DNA from: Clostridiales bacterium
GTDB taxonomy: Bacteria > Bacillota_A > Clostridia > Peptostreptococcales > Anaerovoracaceae
Direction of reading: 5' to 3'
Length of the DNA stretch: 6,439 nt
Assembly (NCBI GenBank): GCA_012510935.1
Contig: JAAZHB010000197.1
Location: 1 to 6,439 of the forward strand
Shown here piece after piece: positions 5,730 to 6,439 of this stretch (positions are counted from its first letter, which is position 1; each line of letters opens with the position of its first letter). The notes beneath the pieces are model-generated. The model had not been told where the DNA came from and searched no databases. It saw nothing but the letters and a program-made list of their open reading frames with translations. A program made the position numbers and the translations under genes.

Positions 5730-5852
5730 TTATTTAGGTGTTAATCAATATTCCTAACACCCCCGAATGTTAGAGGTATTGAATATTAATACAATAATGA
5801 TTCTTGCAAGAAGGCAAGAACAAATATTTCATTTTTAAGGAGGAAGATCGAT
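5730..5852 (+). promoter_or_regulatory. prdC-prdA intergenic region with competing RNA stems
   Basis: Two stems here cannot form together. GGTGTTA (5737-5743) pairs with TAACACC (5755-5761). Alternatively CAATA and CCTAACA (5746-5759) pair with TGTTAG, GG and TATTG (5768-5781) around a CCCCCGAA loop. A third stem, TTCTTGC/GCAAGAA (5801-5820, 6-nt loop), stands 16 nt before the prdA ribosome site. No stem is followed by a U-run, so this is not a standard terminator. AATAAT (5793-5798) could be a -10 box, but no -35 supports it. The region may serve RNA processing or translational control. Confidence 0.4.
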
Positions 5853-6439
5853 ATGTCAATTACAGCTGAAACAGCTAAGCAACATGCAAACGATCCCGCA
5901 GTACTATGCTGCAGAGCAGAAGCAGGCTTAGAGCTTACACCTGCTAACTTCGAAGATCCAGCAATTTTCCCAGATCTAGTTGATTCTGGACTATTGAACC
6001 TAGATGGAGCACTTATGCTTGGACAGGTTCTTAATGGATCAAAGCTAACAAAGACTGTTGATTCTCTCACACCAATTACAGCAGACATCGTAGATAAGTA
6101 CGATGAGCTTGAGGGTGAGGCATCAGCTGAGGAAGCAGAGGTTGCTGAAGAAGAAGTAGCAGCAGTTGCACCAGCAGCAGTAGCTGCAACAGGAACAATC
6201 AAGCTCCACATTGGTGAAGGTAAGAACATCGACATCGAAATCCCAGCAGGCGTTGGCGCAGGAGCAGGCGCAGTAGCAGCTCCAGCAGCAGTTGTTGCAG
6301 GTGCAGCAGCTCCAGCAGTAGCTGAGGAGGAGAAGGTTGTTAGAGAGATTACAAGAAAGCACTACAAGATTACAGAGGTAAAGAGAGGACCTGAGACAAA
6401 GTTTGAGGGTAGCGTTCTTTACATCAGAGATGGCATCGA
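5853..6439 (+). CDS. prdA: D-proline reductase proprotein PrdA, N-terminal part (cut by window edge)
   Basis: The proprotein of D-proline reductase, which is cleaved internally at a cysteine to give two subunits, one with a pyruvoyl group that binds D-proline for ring opening to 5-aminovalerate. Only 195 codons are present, so the cleavage site is outside the window; the family is roughly 600 or more residues long. Order seen: a helical domain (1-84) with 'HANDPAVLCCRAE' and 'NFEDPAIFPDLVD', an acidic Glu/Ala linker (about 85-105), a short beta segment 'GTIKLHIGEGKNIDIEIP', and an Ala/Gly/Pro-rich flexible linker (about 131-157). The main domain then begins ('KVVREITRKHYKITEVKRGP'). The AAGGAGG site (5837-5843) lies 9 nt before ATG. 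The N-terminal part has a separate paralogue at 2039. In described clusters the activator gene prdR can sit between prdC and prdA; it is absent here. Confidence 0.93.
   Translation, partial: MSITAETAKQHANDPAVLCCRAEAGLELTPANFEDPAIFPDLVDSGLLNLDGALMLGQVLNGSKLTKTVDSLTPITADIVDKYDELEGEASAEEAEVAEEEVAAVAPAAVAATGTIKLHIGEGKNIDIEIPAGVGAGAGAVAAPAAVVAGAAAPAVAEEEKVVREITRKHYKITEVKRGPETKFEGSVLYIRDGI

Noticed and set aside
6123..6362. Cys-rich minus-strand open frame opposite prdA
   Set aside because: The Cys/Ser/Asn-rich composition comes from reading the GCA/GCT alanine-linker codons of prdA in reverse. There is no independent support.

Overview
The window looks like chromosomal DNA from an anaerobic, AT-rich Gram-positive of the Clostridia. 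Evidence is the start of a Stickland D-proline reductase locus (proline racemase, PrdC, PrdA), a surface protein with an NPKTG sorting signal, strong AAGGAGG ribosome binding sites and Clostridia-like sigma-A promoters. The exact genus cannot be read from the sequence.

Layout. Positions 1-82 hold the N-terminus of a small helix-turn-helix protein (minus strand) with its own promoter. Positions 317-1597 encode a cell-wall-anchored, repeat-containing surface protein that is much more AT-rich in codon use than the prd genes. The 440-bp gap that follows contains a weak terminator, then a promoter, a structured RNA of about 140 nt and a strong intrinsic terminator. At 2039-2449 lies a 136-residue protein that is a free-standing copy of the PrdA N-terminal domain. 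A tRNA-Arg(ACG) gene with its own promoter and a shared bidirectional terminator follows on the minus strand. Next come the proline racemase gene (prdF, minus, 2837-3901) and, diverging from it across a 484-bp control region, prdC (plus, 4386-5729). prdA starts at 5853 and runs off the window.

How the genes work together. PrdF interconverts L- and D-proline. PrdC, an RnfC-like protein, is thought to carry electrons to proline reductase. PrdA is the pyruvoyl-subunit proprotein of the enzyme that reductively opens D-proline to 5-aminovalerate. The divergent prdF/prdC control region carries a good sigma-A promoter on each side. It also has a Rex-like site, a cre-like palindrome and a palindrome over the prdC -10 box, which would fit redox and carbon control, though this is inference from motifs only.

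The most unusual element is the free-standing PrdA N-domain gene. Its first 84 residues match 72 of 84 in the PrdA encoded here, with 25 silent versus 12 replacement codon differences, and it stops exactly where PrdA enters its Ala/Gly/Pro linker. This suggests a selected, independent protein rather than debris. No prdR lies between prdC and prdA, and no sigma-54 promoter was seen.
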